Shown: positions 1-10,758, counted from the stretch's first letter. The stretch is DNA of 64,000 nt from Aselliscus stoliczkanus (GCA_033961575.1 CM066728.1:181713678-181777677); one strand, 5' to 3'. Notes: generated from the sequence alone by a model not told the origin. A program made the numbers and translations.

Positions 1-89
1 CCTAACTTATGAAGATTAAAATAAAAGAATCATGATAAGCACCTGGCACACAGTACTCAATAAATATAATTCTTTTTAAAAATTTACAT

Positions 90-470
90 ATAGTTATATT
101 TACCTTTTTGGTGCATAGTTCTATGATTTTTAATACATGCATAGATTATTGTAACCACCAACATACTAACACAATAGGATACAGAATAATTTTAATACCC
201 CAAATAATTTCCTTATGCTGCCTTTTTGTAGTCAGATACTAATGTCCCCCAACTCCCACCCCAGATTCTAGCCCTTGGCCACCACTAATGTGTTTTCTAT
301 CTTTATATTGCCTTTTTACAGAATGTCATGTAAATGGGATCATACTTGTATAATCTTCTGAGACTGGCACCTTTCACTTAACATCATATTTTTTGTGGTA
401 CAACCCAATTTATATAGGATCTTATCTGAAGAGCTTACTTTGTGGGAAAAGGATTAGATGAAGGTTTTGT
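90..470. repeat. Ancient L1 3'UTR-like relic
   Basis: AT-rich stretch with phrases typical of old eutherian L1 (L1M-type) 3' regions, such as the segment around 120-200 on a vaguely conserved 'atgcatagatt..gtaaccaccaac' theme and 240-400. No open frame, no target-site duplication. Assignment by eye only. Confidence 0.4.
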
Positions 471-1259
471 TTGTTTATTTTTTAAGAATCATTTAAGGGA
501 AGAAAAAAATCAGATGAATATTAACCAAAAGGAGAGCTTGGCTTAGTATGAGAAACAAATTTTTCAGAGTTATCAAAATATCAAATAGGATCATCTGCAA
601 GAGGAAATCATGTCCTTGTCATTAAAGGCATAGAGACATAAGCCGAAGGGCCATTTGCAAGATAAGGTATTGAAAAATGAAAGAGTCAAATACGAAAAAA
701 AAGTGTTGATAATGGTGATGTGTGGTGTATTTGGGGGGAAGCTTGGAGTGAGGCAAGGTATTGACAGGTCACAGGTCATCCCAAATAATGTGTAAATGTA
801 ACCATATTAGTTTTGTGTCATGTGGGTGTAAGTTAACTGTTGCTGGGTACAGAGAGGACTTGGACCCTAATCCCCTCCTTCCTACATACATGTCTGAACT
901 ACATACATGGGAAGGTTAGGCAGCAGCTATTACAAAAAAGAGAGAAGAGACCGAATCTTACCAGGATTGGGATAGAGAGTGATGAGGTGGGGATAGCAAG
1001 AATGAAAGAAGGGAAGGAGCTGGTCAGAGGCTGAATAGACTAAGCTGCAGCTGGTGAGGCTGGAGTTGTAGGTCAAAGCAATGCATATCTGATCCCAGAG
1101 GCAATAACTATCATGATACTTTCAAATATCATATATATTCTCACACACAATTTATAGTATTATCTGTGTGAGTGTATGTTTTTAACTTGATCCATCTTTT
1201 TTCTGCAAATCAGTTAACTTGCTCCTAAAAAATTGAAAGTTTACCATGCCAGCTATGAT
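471..1259. other. Unique intergenic or intronic DNA, no gene recognised
   Basis: Mixed-composition sequence between two relic repeats. Short open frames on both strands (60-64 codons) have no recognisable domain, codon bias or splice context. I see nothing functional. Confidence 0.5.
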
Positions 1260-1470
1260 TTTCTGGGCATGACCTAGAGTGATTTATAGGCTATTTGGTT
1301 TAATTCTTGAGTCAATACTCTGTGGAAGAAATTATTTTTCCATTTTATAGACGAGAAAACTGAGGTTCTGAGAGGTGAAGTGACTTACCCAGAGAAACAG
1401 AGATAGTAAATAAAGGTAGAGCCAAATTTTGTTCTCAGGGATGTCTGTCTCAAGAATCTAGGCCTCGGCC
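1260..1470 (+). repeat. MIR SINE relic
   Basis: Contains the MIR core pattern: 'ccattttatagacgagaaa' at about 1339, followed by the 'ctgaggttctgagaggtgaag' and 'gacttaccca' themes. This is an ancient tRNA-derived mammalian SINE, diverged and immobile. Confidence 0.75.
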
Positions 1471-1732
1471 TTTCCTGGGCTTTTGCCTTACTCTGCTTTC
1501 ACATGGTGATAAGAATAACTGGATTTGGAGTCTTCTTTCTGTTTGAAAATCCATGATCCAATTTTAAAAATGAGGGAAAACAATACCTTATATTTTAAAG
1601 TGTATTCTACAACGATATTTCTCTTTATGTATTTGCTATTATTACTGATAGTGGTAATACTTTGCATCCACAGCTACTAATGGAACACAGCAAGAAGTTT
1701 AGGAAGGGAAAGCTAAGCTATAGAAAGGTTTT

Positions 1733-1746
1733 AGAATCAGAGGACC
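1733..1746. repeat. Left target-site duplication of the full-length L1
   Basis: agaatcagaggacc, identical to 9787-9800. It marks the exact 5' boundary of the element and shows the copy is not 5'-truncated. Confidence 0.95.
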
Positions 1747-1752
1747 GAGGGG

Positions 1753-1764
1753 CAAGATGGCGGC
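1753..1764 (+). promoter_or_regulatory. YY1-like site at the L1 5' end
   Basis: caagatggcggc, 6 bp inside the element. Human L1 has a YY1 site at the equivalent place that fixes the transcription start. This matches the consensus and position; binding itself is inferred. Confidence 0.75.
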
Positions 1765-2040
1765 TGTGAGGAGAGCTCCATGAAATCTCCCCTGGAAATA
1801 TCCACAATTTGAACTTCTAATACGCTTCAAAGAGACATCTACTCATCACACAGAGCAACTAAGAGTTCCACACAAGGATTGCTGGAAGGTGGGCAGGCCG
1901 GGCGAGTAGGGGAAGAAGGCGGCGAGACGCGTGAGGTGCAGCCCGCACCCGCGGCTGCTGAGTCACGGTGAGTGTTGCCCCGGCTCGCTCCCTGCGGCCC
2001 GCGGCCCACCTAGAGTTCAGCAAGAGCGCATTGGTTTGCA

Positions 2041-2820
2041 GTCTGAGGCAGAAGCCTCAGGCCGGGCAAGTGCGGGAGGAGAGAGAGGAGACGACTGTGC
2101 AGAGGTACGAGCTGCACCCGCGGTTCGCCGGGTCCCCAGGAAGCAGGGTGCAGAGCCCCGCAGCGACAGGGCAAGATCAATCCCTGCACCCGCCTGGTTC
2201 AGGGATCAGTCTCTGTGCCCACCGGGTCCCGCGGAGCGCAGAAGCCTGAAACCCGGGAGCAGGGGAAAACAGAGGACTCACTCGTGGAGAAGCAGCGCGA
2301 GCTGGGCGGAGACGCAGGTCCCAGAGAGACGGAGCGGGGATCGGAGCCGCGTGGAAAGGTGAGCGCAGTCCCCTGAACCCCGGCGGCAGTCCCTCCAGGA
2401 GCGCAGCAGGAGAACGGTGCGGGCGCGCGCCGGCTCCGAGGCAGAAGCCTGAAACCCGGGAGCAGGGGAAACACGGGACTTGCCCGCGGAGACGCAGTGC
2501 GCCGGCCGGAGTCACAGGTCCCGGAGAGACGGAGCGGGGATCGGAGCCACGCGGCACGGTGCGCGCAGTCCCCTAAATCCCGGCAGACCGTTTGGGAGAG
2601 CAGCAGGAGATCCGCGCGGGCGCGCCGGCTCCGAGGCAGAAGCCTGGAACCCGGGAGCAGGGGAAAAAGAAGGCTCACTCGGACACGCAGCGCGCCGGGC
2701 AGAGACGCAGGTCCCCGAGAGACGCGGAGCGGGGATCTTGGCCACACGGTAGGGTGCGCGCAATTCCCTAAATCCCGGCAGACCCTTTGGGAGAGCAGCA
2801 GGAACTCCGCTGGAGCATAA
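2041..2820 (+). repeat. Tandem monomer-like units in the L1 5'UTR (CpG-rich)
   Basis: Anchored on gaagcctg, units start near 2241, 2444 and 2639 (spacing 203 and 195 bp), with a diverged unit at 2051 (190 bp before). Each of the three clear units carries, in order: the gaagcctg anchor, acccgggagcagggg, an ag-rich link, gagacgcag, caggtcc..gagagac, gagcggggat, a cgcagt/cgcaatt..ccc segment, and gagcagcagga. CpG density is far above the window background. Confidence 0.85.
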
Positions 2821-3459
2821 GAGGCAAAGGCCTTAGCTTGAAACAGTGTTGGAACTGTGGCTTTGTTTATTTTTATGTTTTTTATTTTTTTTCCCTTTTT
2901 CTACTCTTGAACAGAAAGCAAAAAAAAAACCCAATAACTCATCCACTCCCACAAACTTTGTCCCCTGCCAAGACAGTCTTAAACTGACTCCTGAAGGGAG
3001 CAATAGGGGTAGACTAGGAAGATATCCTTACCTGCAGGGGGTTGAGAATTTCCACCCAGTAAAGGCAGCAGAGTGAGACTACCTACCCCGCCCCCACCTT
3101 TAGGCAAGGCTTGGGAGGCAGGGCAGGTTCATCTGCTGAGGCACTAATTAACAGATTCTTAGCAGCAGGCTTTTGGTAGTGAGGAATTCTTTAATTCTCC
3201 ACGGCTGTCAACCCAAAGGGTGCCCAGAGACACTCATTGAGCCTTTGGGGGTGCAGCCTGCCTTGGGACAGGCAAAAGCAAAAAGGCAGTGCCTTTGTAA
3301 AAACCACCAATCACACGTCACAACCACACTCAAGTACAGCAAACCTGCAGTGCCAGGATCACGCTAGGCATCAGGTGGCCTACTGTTCCCACAAGACGCA
3401 CAGGAATTTTTGTACAGCAGACAAACTGAAGAGAGCTTGGTGGACTTTAACCTAGACCA

Positions 3460-4060
3460 GCACGGGTATTTTTGGTTTGTTTGGTTTTATTCTGTTTTGT
3501 TTTCCCTTTATTGGCTGCTTATCTTGGTTGTTTTTGGTTTTTATTTCTATTTCATTCTAATCATATTGTAGTTTTTAATATAGGCATATATATATAGGTG
3601 TATATAGGTGAATGTATGTCCATATATATGGGTGTGTAGACAAATATATATATATATATATATATTTTTCCTTTTTTCTTTTTCTTTTTCTTTCTTTTCT
3701 TTTTCTTTTTTCCCCACCCTCACTTTCTCTCTTATTTTATTCATTCTTCTCACTGCTATACTTTTCCTCTTTTCCTTTTTTCTGCAAATTTTATTTTTTT
3801 AATTTTTCTTTTTTATTATTATTTTAGTTTATTCTTATTTTTTATTTTTTAGGTATAGCTAATCGGTTTCTCATGTTTATTCTATTTTTTATTTTAGGAT
3901 ATTGTATTTTATTTTGTTTCCTCTTCTGTTATTATTGAGTATGTGGTTTTTGTTTTGTTTCTGTTTGTTTTCTTCATTAGTATGATTGATATTTCTGTAC
4001 AAGTTGACTGTAGTTTGATGGTTGGTTGTTTTTACTTGTGTGAGCATTTGGTTTCCTTTG
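3460..4060 (+). repeat. T-rich low-complexity segment of the L1 5'UTR, with (TA)n
   Basis: Long pyrimidine (ctttt/ttttc) and ttatttt runs with a perfect (TA)n tract at about 3644-3665. Open frames here on either strand (Lys/Glu-rich or Phe/Leu-rich) are composition artefacts. Tracts like this often vary in length between copies. Confidence 0.7.
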
Positions 4061-4556
4061 GTGGCTGCGGAGGTTGTTCTTGTTGATCTGTTATGCTCTA
4101 AAATCACTCTGCAGCAGTGGGTCCAAACAAACAGACACAAGAATCATCATACCCGGAGGCCAACTTTAGATAAAACTAGAGCATTTCTGGGTTTGACATA
4201 CAAGAGTCACACCCAAAAAGAAGTTACTACAGGTACTAAGACCCATAGGGTCCAAGTTTCATCAGAGGGGTCAATCCTCTCACAGCAGCTCATAAACTGC
4301 AGAAGCTGCTGATCCTCACAGCTAATCAATCTGGGAGTCAATCCCACCTACTGACAAACCAAAAGTAATCAAAAGTAAAACTTCAACAAGTGAGGACGCA
4401 CGACACAAGGAACACCTCAGATACAAGCACAGGAGAATAGGGAGACTGAGTAATTCAAATATAAAGGACACACACCATATAAGTTTACCCAGAAAAGACT
4501 GAGAAATCTGGGGGATCTATCTGTTATATTGAAGCAAACACAAAGAGTAAGCCAGA

Positions 4557-5423
4557 ATGGGGAGACAAAGAAACATAACACAAATAAAAGAACAGAAGAA
4601 ACTTCCTGAATCAGTGGAAATAGAGGTAACCAACCTATCGGAGACAGAGTTCAGAACACTGATTATTAGAATGTTCAAGGAAATTAATGAAAATATAAAG
4701 AAGGATAGAGAAATCATGAAAAGCAACCAGCTAGAACTTAAGAACACAATTACTGAATTAAATAACAAACTTGATGGAATCACTAGCAGACTGGATGAAG
4801 CAGAAAATCGAATTAGTGACTTAGAAGACAAAATAGCAGAGATCACCCATGCGGAACAACAAAAAGAAAAAAGAATGAAAAACATGGAAAATAGTTTAAG
4901 AGAGCTGGGGGACAACATGAGACTCAATAACCTAAGGGTCATTGGAGTACCAGAAGGAGAAGAGAGGGAGCAAGGGATTGAGAATATATTTGGAGTAATA
5001 ATGTCTGAAAACTTCCCTAACCTGGCAAAGGACATTGAAATACAAGCCCAGGAAGTGCAGAGAGTTCCAACCAGGATGATTCCAAACAGGCCCACTCCAA
5101 GACACATTATAGTGAAAATGGCAAGGGTTAAGGACAAAGACAGAATCCTTAAAGCAGCAAGGGAAAGGCAGCAAGTTACTTACAAGGGTACCCCCATAAG
5201 ATTATCAGCTGACTTTTCTACAGAAACTTTGCAGGCCAGAAGAGAGTGGCAGGAGGTTTTCAAAGTGATGAAAAATAAAGGCCTACAACCAAGATTGCTG
5301 TATCCAGCAAGGTTATCATTTAAAATCGAAGGTGAGATAAGGAGCTTTGCAGAAAAAAATAAGTTAAGGGAATTCATTACCACCAAGCCAGCTTTGCAGG
5401 AAATGCTAAAAGGGCTTCTTTAA
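4557..5423 (+). CDS. ORF1: L1 ORF1 protein (RNA-binding chaperone), intact
   Basis: 288-residue protein, ATG at 4557, TAA at 5421. L1 ORF1p is a trimeric, cytoplasmic nucleic-acid chaperone that coats L1 RNA in cis and is needed for retrotransposition. The sequence shows a coiled-coil heptad region at residues ~35-115 (rich in E, K, N, L, I), an RRM beginning near NNLRVIGVPEG (124-134) with an RNP1-like RHIIVKMA (182-189), and a C-terminal domain (~205-288) containing YPARLSFKI (249-257). It is about 50 residues shorter than human ORF1p, mainly before and in the coiled coil. There is no premature stop. It is followed by a 48-bp spacer and then ORF2. The ATG context (gccagaatgg) has G at +4 but not an ideal -3 (A at -3 present: 'aga'). 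Confidence 0.95.
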   Translation: MGRQRNITQIKEQKKLPESVEIEVTNLSETEFRTLIIRMFKEINENIKKDREIMKSNQLELKNTITELNNKLDGITSRLDEAENRISDLEDKIAEITHAEQQKEKRMKNMENSLRELGDNMRLNNLRVIGVPEGEEREQGIENIFGVIMSENFPNLAKDIEIQAQEVQRVPTRMIPNRPTPRHIIVKMARVKDKDRILKAARERQQVTYKGTPIRLSADFSTETLQARREWQEVFKVMKNKGLQPRLLYPARLSFKIEGEIRSFAEKNKLREFITTKPALQEMLKGLL

Positions 5424-5471
5424 GTAGAAGAGAAAAACAACCTATGAAAGACTACGAACACAAATAAGAAA

Positions 5472-8400
5472 ATGGCAATAAATACACACCTATCAATAAT
5501 CACATTAAATGTAAATGGATTAAATGCTCCAATAAAAAGACATAGGGTGGCTGAATGGATAAGAAAGCAAGACCCCAGTATATGCTGTATACAAGAGACT
5601 CACCTCAGATCCAAAGACTCATACAGGCTGAAAGTAAAGGGATGGAGTAAAATATTTCATGCAAATGGTACTGAGAAAAAAGCTGGAGTAGCGATAATTA
5701 TATCAGATAAAATGGACTTTAAATTGAAGAATATAACAAAGGACAAAGGGGATCCATCCAACAAGAGGACATAACTCTAGTAAACATCTATGCACCTAAC
5801 ATAGGAGCCCCTAAATATATAAAACAGATATTGTCAGACATTAAGACAGAGATCAACAGTAACACTATCATAGTAGGGGACTTCAACACCCCGCTGTCAC
5901 TAATGGACAGATCCTCCAGACAGAAGATCAATGTGGAAACAGCGACCTTAAATGACACATTAGACCAGCTGGATTTAACAGACATTTTCAGAGCATTTCA
6001 TCCCAAAGCTACAGAATATACATTCTTTTCAAGTGCACATGGAACATTTTCTAAGATAGACCACATGTTAGGCCACAAAACAAGTCTCAATAAATTTAAG
6101 AAGATTGAAATCATTTCAACTGTGTTCTCTGACCACAATGCTATGAAACTAGAAATCAATTATAAGAAGAAATCCGGGAAGCTGACAAATAAATGGAGGC
6201 TAAACAATATGCTATTAAATAGTGAGTGGGTCACAAATGAGATCAAGGAGGAAATCAAAAGATACCTCGAGACAAATGAAAATGAAAACACCACGACCCA
6301 AAATCTCTGGGATGCTGCAAAAGCAGTCCTAAAAGGGAAATTTATAGCAGTGCAGGCCTACCTAAAGAAGGAAGAAAAATCTCAAATCAACAGGTTATCC
6401 TTACACCTAAGGGAACTGGAAAAAGAACAGCAAAAGAGGCCCAAGGGGAGTACAAAAAAGGAGATAATAAAGACCAGAGCAGAAATACACAATATAGAGA
6501 ACAGAAAAACAATTCAAAAGATCAATGAAACCAAGAGCTGGTTTCTTGAGAAGATAAACAAAATTGACAAACCTCTAGCCAGGCTCATCAAAAAAAAAAG
6601 AGAGAGGACTCAAATTAGCAAAATCAGGAATGAAAGAGGGGAAATGACTACAGACATCACAGAAATACAAAAAATTCTAAGAAATTACTATGAGCAACTA
6701 TATGCCAACAAATTTGACAATCTGGAAGAAATGGATAATTTTCTAGAGGCATACAAGCTTCCAAAGCTCATGCAAGAAGAAACAGAAAATCTAAATACCC
6801 TGATTACTACCAAGGAAATTGATTCAGTAATTGACAAGCTCCCAAAAAACAAAAGCCCTGGACCAGACAGCTTCACAAGTGAATTTTATCAAACATTCAA
6901 AAGAGAACTATCACCTATTCTTCTCAAACTATTCCAAAATATCCAGAAGGAGGGAAGGCTCCCAAACTCTTTTTATGAAGCCTCTATCACCCTGATTCCA
7001 AAACCAGATAAAGACATCACAAAAAAGGAAAACTACAGGCCAATCTCCCTGATGAATATAGATGCAAAAATTCTCAATAAAATATTAGCAAACAGAATTC
7101 AGCAATATATTAAGAAGATCATACATCATCATCAAGTGGGATTCATCCCCAGTGTGCAAGGCTGGTTCAACATCCGTAAATCAATTAATGTGATACACCA
7201 CATCAACAAAATGAAGGATAAAGATCACATGGTCATTTCAATAGATGCAGAAAAAGCATTTGACAAAATCCAACAGCCATTTATGTTAAAAACCCTTAGC
7301 AAAGTGGGAATACAGGGATCATATCTCAACATAATAAAAGCCATATATGATAAACCTACAGCTAACATCATACTCAATGGGGAAAAGCTAAAGCCATTCC
7401 CCTTAAGATCAGGAACAAGACAAGGCTGTCCACTTTCTCCTCTTTTATTCAACATAGTGCTGGAAGTTCTAGCCACAGCAATCAGACAACAAAAAGAAAT
7501 AAAAGGCATCCAAATTGGCAATGAAGAAGTAAAATTGTCATTATATGCAGATGACATGATACTGTATATAGAGTACCCCAAAGACTCCATCAAAAAACTA
7601 TTGGAACTGATAGACGAATTCAGTAAAGTAGCAGGATATAAAATCAATGTTCAGAAATCGGTGGCATTTGCATATACCAATAATAAACTAATGGAAAGCG
7701 AAATTAAGAAAACTGTCCCATTTACAATTGCGTCAAGAACTATAAAATACCTAGGAATAAATTTAACCAAAGAAGTGAAAGATCTGTACTCAGAAAATTA
7801 TAAGACACTGAAGAAAGAAATCATAGAAGATACAAATAAATGGAAACACCTACCATGCTCATGGATAGGAAGAATTAATATAGTTAAAATGTCCATACTG
7901 CCTAAAGCAATATATAGATTCAATGCAATTCCTATCAGACTACCAAGGGCATTTTTCACAGAAATAGAAAATATAATCCTAAAATTTATATGGAATCATA
8001 AAAGACCCAGAATAGCCTCGGCAATTCTGAGGAATAAAAACAAAGTCGGGGGGATCACACTACCAGACATCAAAACCTACTACAAGGCCACAGTAATCAA
8101 GACAGTTTGGTATTGGCATAAAAACAGGCACATCGATCAGTGGAACAGAACAGAGAGCCCAGAAATAAATCCAAGCATTTACGGACAGTTAATCTATGAC
8201 AAGGGAAGCAAGAATTTACACTGGAGTAAAGATAGTCTATTCAATAAATGGTGTTGGGAAAATTGGACTGACACATGCAAAAAAATGAAACTGGATCATC
8301 TCCTTACGCCTTATACAAGAACAAATTCAAAATGGATTAAAGACTTAAATGTAAGACCTGAAACCATAAAAATCCTAAAAGAAAATATAGGGAGTACATT

Positions 8401-9187
8401 TGCAGACATTACCCGGAGCAATATTTTTACTGATACATCCCTACGGGCAAGGGAAGTAAAAGAAAAAATGAACATATGGGATTATATCAGACTTAAAAGT
8501 TTTTTCACAACAAAGGAAACCATTAATAAAACAAAAAGGAAGCCTACTGAATGGGAGAATATATTTGCCAACGATATATCTGGTAAGGGGTTAATATCCA
8601 AAATTTATAAAACACTCATGAAACTCAACACCAAAAAAACAAACAACCCAATTAAAAAATGGGCAGAAGATATGAAGAGACATTTCTCTAAAGAGGACAT
8701 ACAGATGGCCAACAGGTATATGAAAAAAAGTTCAACCTCACTGGTCACTAGGGAAATGCAAATAAAAACCACCATGAGATACCACCTCACTCCAGTCAGA
8801 ATGGCTATCATCAACAAATCAACAAACAACAAGTGCTGGCGGGGCTGTGGGGAAAAGGGGACCCTGCTGCACTGTTGGTGGGACTGCAGATTGGTGCAGC
8901 CACTATGGAAGTCAGTATGGAGGTATCTCAAAGAACTGGAAATAGAGCTACCGTTTGACCCAGCAATTCCACTCCTAGGTATTTATCCTGAAAAAACCAA
9001 GACACTTATTCAAAAAAAGTTATGCACCCCGATGTTCATAGCAGCACAATTTACAATAGCTAAGACTTGGAAACAACCAAAATGCCCGTCAGTAGATGAC
9101 TGGATTAAGAAACTGTGGTATATTTATACAATGGAGTATTACTCCGCTATAAAGAAGAATGAAATCATGCCATTTGCAATGATATAG
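5472..9187 (+). pseudogene. ORF2: L1 ORF2 (endonuclease-reverse transcriptase), one frameshift
   Basis: ORF2p nicks target DNA and reverse-transcribes L1 RNA at the nick. Reading starts at ATG 5472 and stays open to a stop at 5772-5774. The correct frame then continues from about 5744, overlapping the end of the first frame, to the stop at 9185-9187 with no further break over about 1,147 codons. Endonuclease motifs seen: LNVNGLN (Asn14), QETH (Glu42), GDFNTP (5876-5893), KIDHM and SDHN. RT motifs: AEKAFD, the PLSPLLFN block, and the catalytic YADD at 7544-7555 (human L1 has FADD). The C-terminal cysteine-rich region CX3CX7HX4C lies at 8834-8887. The break removes a short endonuclease segment, consistent with a deletion of about 22 nt. 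The product would be a ~100-residue fragment, so the copy is defective without ribosomal frameshifting. Confidence 0.93.
5738..5756 (+). other. Frameshift/deletion site in ORF2 endonuclease domain
   Basis: The two ORF2 frames meet here. The residues normally lying between the DK and GSIQQ parts of the domain are missing. The shift (frame 0 to frame 2) fits a loss of 3n+1 nt, about 22 by family comparison. The ends share a short 'aaag/aagg' similarity, as expected for a slippage or template-jump deletion. Confidence 0.75.
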
Positions 9188-9786
9188 ATGGACCTAGAGA
9201 CTATAATGTTGAGTGAAATAAGTCAGTCAGAGAAGGACAAATACCATATGATCTCACTTATATGTGGAATATGAAAAACTGTATGAATGAGCAAAGTAAA
9301 CAGAAACTGTCTCATAGATATAGAGGAAAAATCAGGGTTGCTAATTTGGAGAGGAATGGGGATGAGGGAGAAGGGGAAGGGATTAGACAGCAAAAATAGG
9401 CAACTACAATATTGCTACTGGGATAGGAAAAACAGTTTGGGGAATATAATTAATAATGTTGTAAATATTCTGTGGAATGTCAGATGATCATAGGTCTTGT
9501 TAGGGAGACCATTTCATGGATGGAGTAGAGGTTTGATCACTGCACTGTATTACTAAAGTGGAGGTGGTATACCTACTGTAATTGAATATATATAGATAGT
9601 CACGGGATGTGGATTATACTGTGGAAGAGAGTCAGAGGAAGAGTAATAGATATATATGATATGGGGGGGAGTGGGGTGGTGTATTGGGGGTGGGGGGTTG
9701 TCACTTTGAGGGGTAAAATGTATAACTATTGCACTGTGTTGTACACCTGAAACTAATTTTAAAAAAAAAAAGTTAAAAAAAAAAAA
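9188..9786 (+). other. L1 3'UTR with G-quadruplex-type tract and A-tail
   Basis: After the ORF2 stop comes ~570 nt of A/G-rich 3'UTR. At about 9663-9697 there are four G-runs (7, 4, 5 and 6) separated by short loops, a G-quadruplex motif typical of mammalian L1 3'UTRs. The element ends 'gtacacctgaaactaatttt' plus A-rich tail. I see no AATAAA just before the tail. The same 3' end recurs at 30325-30917 (+), 40536-40719 (-) and 45401-45546 (-), so this is an active lineage with several copies in the window. Confidence 0.85.
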
Positions 9787-9800
9787 AGAATCAGAGGACC
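9787..9800. repeat. Right target-site duplication of the full-length L1
   Basis: agaatcagaggacc directly after the A-tail, identical to 1733-1746. Confidence 0.95.
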
Positions 9801-9970
9801 TAGTTTAATATTTCAGCTCTGTTACAGTAGTTTAATCTCCCTCAGCTCTGTGTTCTTTGGTGAAGACAAAATGGTAATACCACCTGCCCAGGGTTATTAT
9901 ATGGTTTAAATGAGAAAATGTATGTGCAAAGGCCAGGCTGTGCTTATCACATGGTAGGCATTTAAAAGGG
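9801..9970 (+). repeat. MIR relic split by the L1
   Basis: Continues from the right TSD: 'ctagtttaatatttcagctctg', 'aatctccctcagctctgtgt', 'cagggttattatatggttt' are degraded MIR blocks, and the TSD matches the MIR start. The L1 therefore inserted into a pre-existing MIR. Confidence 0.65.
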
Positions 9971-10253
9971 GTTTAAAAAATTAGAAGAAAATATAATTAA
10001 GAAGCACTTCTAATTTCAAGACTAAAGTATAAGAAGAAAGGGTATGGCTTTATTTATTTGGACTGTAGTCAGTTTGGGGTTCTGGTTTGTCCTTGGTGCT
10101 TTTAGAGTTGGATACACATACCTATTTTGTTTACATTCAACTCAATCTTATGCATGTAAATGTGCATCTAGTTAGATCAACAGAGAATATACTGAATGAG
10201 TTAAATTTAAGTGTGGGATGGAATATAGATTTCCATGATAGTTCACACCTAAA
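9971..10253. other. Unique DNA, no gene recognised
   Basis: AT-rich sequence without repeats or credible coding potential. Confidence 0.4.
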
Positions 10254-10266
10254 TACATATAACCTT

Positions 10267-10745
10267 GGGCCTGCCGAGTGGTGAGTTGGTTAACAGCTAG
10301 CTTGGGACGCCAGCGGCCCTGGTTCAGATCCCACACATGAGGGCCAGTGACACTGCCCTCTACAGCTAAGGTGGTGAATAACAGCTCCACCTGGAGCTGG
10401 GCTGCTGTGAGTCCCCAGGGAAGACATAGCTGCAGCCCCTGCTGCAGTGGGTTGCCATAGGCTACAGTGAGTGGCTGGCAGCCAGAGTGAGCAGCTGGCA
10501 GCCAGAGTGAGCAGCCAGCAGCGGGAGTAAGCTGCCAATAGCCACAGTGAGCAGCTGTCCAGAGGCCGGTGAATGATGTGCCTCACCGGAGAAGAGTGCA
10601 ATGATGATACCATCATGGGACAGTAAAGCGACGTCCTCCACAACTAGACTGAAGAACAAAAGGACAGCAACTTGTGTGTTCCCCTTCTCCGGTTCCCCAA
10701 TGCTGTTCCCCTCCCCCAATACCCCAATAAAATCTTTTAAAAAAT
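10267..10745 (+). mobile_element. Long T+ type tRNA-derived SINE
   Basis: 479-bp SINE with a tRNA-like head (A-box-like 'gagtggtgagttggtt', B-box 'ggttcagatcc'), the phrase 'gggccagtgacactgccctc', a long body with a 20-21-bp internal minisatellite ('ggcagccagagtgagcagct' repeated, ~10475-10555) and a 3' end 'ccaataaaatctttt' plus A-tail. AATAAA followed by the Pol III terminator TCTTT defines T+ SINEs. TSD tacatataacctt at 10254-10266 and 10746-10758. Open frames on the minus strand are artefacts of the repeats. Confidence 0.9.
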
Positions 10746-10758
10746 TACATATAACCTT

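Larger units (their letters stand above)
1747..4556 (+). promoter_or_regulatory. L1 5'UTR with internal promoter region
   Basis: About 2.8 kb between the TSD and the ORF1 ATG, roughly three times the human L1 5'UTR. It has a YY1-like site at its start, a CpG-rich part (about 1890-2820) with tandem units, a mixed part (2820-3460), a T-rich low-complexity part (3460-4060) and a normal-composition lead into ORF1. In L1 elements the 5'UTR carries an internal Pol II promoter; that role is inferred from the family. The long 5' region lies inside the TSD, so it belongs to the element. Confidence 0.8.
1747..9786 (+). mobile_element. L1: Full-length young LINE-1 (L1) retrotransposon
   Basis: Eight-kilobase L1 with every part in order: 5'UTR (1747-4556), ORF1 (4557-5423), a 48-bp spacer, ORF2 (5472-9187, frameshifted), 3'UTR with a G-rich tract, and an A-rich tail (9760-9786). 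It is flanked by a perfect 14-bp direct repeat, agaatcagaggacc, at 1733-1746 and 9787-9800. The nick site on the complementary strand reads TTCT/AA, near the L1 endonuclease consensus TTTT/AA. The host sequence is a MIR, split by the insertion. The perfect duplication, intact ORF1 and a single lesion in ORF2 imply a recent insertion. It cannot be autonomous because ORF2 is out of frame after about codon 92-94. Confidence 0.97.

Noticed and set aside
1931..2820. Several overlapping 83-182-codon Arg/Pro/Ser-rich frames on both strands
   Set aside because: Produced by the GC-rich tandem units of the L1 5'UTR; they exist on both strands and repeat with the unit.
7225..7647. 140-codon minus-strand frame inside L1 ORF2
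   Set aside because: Shadow of the real ORF2 coding strand.
10290..10643. 117-codon minus-strand frame rich in Trp, Leu, Ala, Ser
   Set aside because: Translation of the SINE and its internal minisatellite.
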